Assembly: GCA_035650275.1 (NCBI GenBank)
Contig: DASRHY010000158.1
Coordinates: 1-64,000, forward strand
DNA length: 64,000 nucleotides
Direction: 5' to 3'
From: DASRHY01 sp035650275
GTDB taxonomy: Bacteria; Actinomycetota; Actinomycetes; Propionibacteriales; Kribbellaceae
Under the pieces are notes generated by a model. The model was given only the letters and a program-made list of their open reading frames with translations. It had not been told where the DNA came from and ran no database searches. Below, in pieces: positions 58,651-64,000 of this stretch (position 1 is the first letter of the stretch; each line of letters begins with the position of its first letter). Made by a program: the position numbers and the translations under genes.

Positions 58651-59318
58651 TGGTCAGCTCCCTTCGCGGCGCCGGCCTTGGCGGCGTTGCGGATCAGCAC
58701 CAGGCCGCCCTTCGGGCCGGGAACCGCGCCCTTGAGCAGGATCAGGCCCCTGTCGGTGTCGACCTGGTGCACGGTGATGTTCTGGGTGGTGACCTTCTCG
58801 GCGCCCATCCGGCCGGCCATCCGCACGCCCTTGAAGACGCGGCCCGGGGTGGCGCAGCCACCGATCGAGCCCGGCGAGCGGTGCTTCTTGTGCACACCGT
58901 GGCTGGCGCGCAGACCGCCGAAGCCGTGCCGCTTCATCACACCGGCGAAGCCCTTGCCCTTGGTGGTGGCGGACACGTCGACGGTCTCGCCGGCGGCGAA
59001 CGTCTCCGCGGTCAGCTCCTGGCCGAGGGTGTACTCGCTCGCGTCGGCGGTGCGCAGCTCGAGCAGGTGCCGCCGCGGGGTCACGCCGGCGTTGTCGAAG
59101 TGACCGCGCATCGGCTTGTTCACCTTGCGCGGGTCGATGTCGCCGAAGGCGATCTGCACACCGTCGTACCCGTGGCTGTCCGACGTCCGGACCTCGGTCA
59201 CCACACAGGGACCGGCCTGGATCACGGTCACCGGGACGACGCGGTTGTTCTCGTCCCAGGTCTGGGTCATGCCGAGCTTGGTGCCCAGCAGGCCCTTCGT
59301 GTTTCGCTGAATGCTCAT
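58647..59318 (-). CDS. rplC: 50S ribosomal protein L3 (uL3)
   Basis: Assembly initiator close to the peptidyl-transferase centre. 223 aa from ATG 59318 (MSIQRNTKGLLGTKLGMTQT); a frame to 59360 overlaps rpsJ and is not used. VSATTKGKGFAGVMKRHGFG, GLRASHGVHKKHRSPGSIGG, RVFKGVRMAGRMGAEKVTTQ are typical. GAGGGAAA precedes it, 16 bases after rpsJ. Confidence 0.98.
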   Translation of the reverse strand: MSIQRNTKGLLGTKLGMTQTWDENNRVVPVTVIQAGPCVVTEVRTSDSHGYDGVQIAFGDIDPRKVNKPMRGHFDNAGVTPRRHLLELRTADASEYTLGQELTAETFAAGETVDVSATTKGKGFAGVMKRHGFGGLRASHGVHKKHRSPGSIGGCATPGRVFKGVRMAGRMGAEKVTTQNITVHQVDTDRGLILLKGAVPGPKGGLVLIRNAAKAGAAKGADQ

Positions 59319-59334
59319 TGGTTTCGCGTTTCCC

Positions 59335-59643
59335 TCAGAGCTTGATCTCGATGTCGACACCGGCCGGAAGGTCGAGCCGCATCAGGGAGTCGACGGTCTT
59401 CGGGGTGGGGTCGATGATGTCGATGAGCCGCTTGTGGGTGCGCATCTCGAAGTGCTCGCGGCTGTCCTTGTACTTGTGCGGCGAGCGGATGACGCAGAAC
59501 ACGTTCTTTTCCGTCGGCAACGGCACCGGGCCAGCAACCTTCGCACCAGTACGCGTCACCGTGTCGACAATCTTGCGCGCCGAGCTGTCGATGACCTCGT
59601 GGTCGTAGGCCTTCAGCCGGATGCGGATCTTCTGTCCCGCCAT
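59335..59643 (-). CDS. rpsJ: 30S ribosomal protein S10 (uS10)
   Basis: Head protein and, with NusB, a transcription antitermination factor. 102 aa from ATG 59643: AGQKIRIRLKAYDHEVIDSS, ARKIVDTVTRTGAKVAGPVP, LPTEKNVFCVIRSPHKYKDS, HKRLIDIIDPTPKTVDSL. First gene of the S10 block; its promoter must lie in the 308 bases before tuf's end. Confidence 0.98.
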   Translation of the reverse strand: MAGQKIRIRLKAYDHEVIDSSARKIVDTVTRTGAKVAGPVPLPTEKNVFCVIRSPHKYKDSREHFEMRTHKRLIDIIDPTPKTVDSLMRLDLPAGVDIEIKL

Positions 59644-59863
59644 CGCTTCGCTTCGTCCTTCTCTTCGTCTTCGTTGCGCTGCTCTCCGACCCCCGCGGTC
59701 GGGTGTGTCGCGTGCGCTGAACGCACGTGACCACAGCACTTCTTGCCTGGGATGGTGTCGGGGCCGAGTCCCTTACCTAGACCGGGACCTGACCTTCGGC
59801 GTGGTCTCCGGTCCGGCGCACCATAACGGAGCGCCCCGGCGGCCTCGCCTGAGCAACCTGGAC

Positions 59864-59894
59864 ATTGTGCCAGAGATCGGCTGTGGATTGCCAA
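59864..59894 (-). promoter_or_regulatory. Candidate S10 operon promoter
   Basis: TTGGCA (59889-59894), 19 bases, CACAAT (59864-59869) on the minus strand; shifting to TGGCAA gives 18. It lies just after the tuf terminator and about 215 bases before rpsJ. Confidence 0.5.
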
Positions 59895-59907
59895 TCGGTG
59901 GCGTGCG

Positions 59908-59946
59908 CGAGGCCGGCCACCCCGTGACCCGGGATGACCGGCCTCG
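59908..59946 (-). terminator. tuf terminator hairpin
   Basis: Nine-bp outer stem CGAGGCCGG (59908-59916 with 59938-59946) with an inner CCCG/CGGG helix, starting 6 bases after the tuf stop. Strong G+C stem without a T run. Confidence 0.8.
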
Positions 59947-59951
59947 TCACA

Positions 59952-61145
<1,194 letters not shown>

Positions 61146-61216
61146 TGGGGCCCTCCTAGTTACTGGTTAGCTACGCCGTACGACGTTTCGGGTTGGACTT
61201 GTCCCGGGGTGAGGGA

Positions 61217-63328
<2,112 letters not shown>

Positions 63329-63395
63329 CTTGCCGTCTACCTCGCTTCTCGCGTAGTCAGGGGGCTGGGACTCTGCTTCCAGCGGTTCTGGAGTG

Positions 63396-63866
63396 TCACC
63401 AGCGGTAGTGGGCGAAGGCCTTGTTGGCCTCGGCCATCTTGTGCGTGTCCTCGCGGCGCTTCACCGACGCACCCAGACCGTTCGACGCGTCCAGGATCTC
63501 GTTCATCAGGCGCTCGGACATGGTCTTCTCGCGACGGGCGCGCGAGTACGACGTGAGCCAGCGCAGCGCGAGCGTGGTCGAGCGGCCGGGCTTCACCTCG
63601 ATCGGCACCTGGTAGGTGGCGCCACCGACCCGGCGGCTCTTCACCTCGATCGCCGGCTTCACGTTGTCCAGCGCGCGCTTCAGCGTGATGACCGGGTCGG
63701 TGCCGGTCTTCGTCCGGGTGCCCTCCAGGGCGGTGTAGACGATGTTCTGCGCGATCTGCTTCTTGCCGTCGGTCAGGATCTTGCTGATCAGCTGGGTGAC
63801 GAGCGGCGAGTTGTAGACCGGGTCGACGATCACGGGGCGCTTCGGCGCGGGGCCCTTGCGGGGCAT
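63396..63866 (-). CDS. rpsG: 30S ribosomal protein S7 (uS7)
   Basis: Head assembly initiator near the E site; in E. coli represses the str operon. 156 aa: [83 protein letters not shown] shares a base with the rpsL stop (TGATG). Confidence 0.98.
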   Translation of the reverse strand: MPRKGPAPKRPVIVDPVYNSPLVTQLISKILTDGKKQIAQNIVYTALEGTRTKTGTDPVITLKRALDNVKPAIEVKSRRVGGATYQVPIEVKPGRSTTLALRWLTSYSRARREKTMSERLMNEILDASNGLGASVKRREDTHKMAEANKAFAHYRW

Positions 63867-64000
63867 CAGCTCTTCTCCTTCTTCGCGCCGTACCGGCTGC
63901 GAGCCTGCTTACGGTTCTTCACACCCTGGGTGTCGAGCGAACCGCGGATGATCTTGTACCGGACACCGGGCAGGTCCTTCACACGACCGCCACGCACGAG
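63866..64000 (-). CDS. rpsL: 30S ribosomal protein S12 (uS12), 3' end only
   Basis: Only the last 44 codons and the stop are inside the window; the gene continues past the right edge. The visible part reads [18 protein letters not shown], then [20 protein letters not shown] and EKS, the exact S12 C-terminus including the VKDLPGVRY loop where streptomycin-resistance changes occur; Lys and Pro there are wild type. TGATG overlap with rpsG. Confidence 0.97.

Larger units (their letters stand above)
59644..59951. other. tuf-rpsJ intergenic region (308 bases)
   Basis: No gene seen. From right to left on the minus strand it holds the tuf terminator hairpin (59908-59946), the candidate S10 operon promoter (59864-59894) and a leader of about 210 bases for rpsJ. 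The leader has a small hairpin around CGTGCG-N5-CGCACG near 59710-59727. An L4-type attenuator leader is possible but I see no E. coli-like structure. Confidence 0.7.

Overview
The window is high-GC DNA (roughly 70 percent G+C by eye) from an actinobacterium. Gene order (rplM-rpsI-glmM, glmS-acpS-nnr-alr-tsaE-tsaB-rimI-tsaD, groES-groEL-sigD-rsdA, and one continuous S10-spc-alpha ribosomal block), a GroEL with a His-Gly tail, GTG starts, leaderless-looking promoters and small families of secreted peptidoglycan-binding proteins point to Actinomycetota. A Kribbella-like member of Propionibacteriales is my best guess; the genus is inference, the phylum is well supported. Almost all genes here that are broadly conserved lie on the minus strand, so the window reads biologically from right to left.

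Right part (about 42,200-64,000): rpsL-rpsG-fusA-tuf, then the S10/spc/alpha ribosomal genes down to rplQ and truA, including secY, adk, map, infA and rpoA. Many junctions are ATGA or TGATG overlaps. Several ribosomal proteins carry long extensions (L22, S3, L17, S9, L29). The rpsD-rpoA gap holds a perfect 28-bp inverted repeat that no gene explains.

Middle (about 33,000-42,200): citrate synthase with a clear terminator, a divergent TetR/SnoaL pair with twin operators, an ABC-F ATPase, an ECF sigma factor with a one-span membrane partner, and, pointing away from them, a pair of unknown genes, one with a zincin-like HEAAH motif.

Centre-left (about 17,300-32,900): rplM-rpsI-glmM, then a peptidoglycan-salvage cluster nagZ - phosphatase-like - namZ - amiE-like - murR - murQ. 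Two copies of a near-palindromic element overlap the -10 regions of its two promoters, an apparent local MurR regulon. Next come coaA, glmS, acpS, nnr and a META-domain lipoprotein. GlmM and GlmS make the amino sugar precursor that the salvage enzymes recover, so synthesis and recycling of wall sugars sit side by side.

Left part (about 1-17,300): alanine racemase, a GNAT-TsaE fusion, TsaB, RimI and TsaD (the tRNA t6A pathway), hydrolases, a DUF222-HNH gene behind an apparent leaderless SOS promoter, a second ECF sigma/membrane-partner pair, a SAM methyltransferase, three small secreted Cys-rich peptidoglycan-binding proteins, and groES-groEL under two CIRCE elements, followed by sigD and a truncated rsdA at the window edge. 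I saw no tRNA or rRNA genes, CRISPR arrays, insertion sequences or prophage genes.
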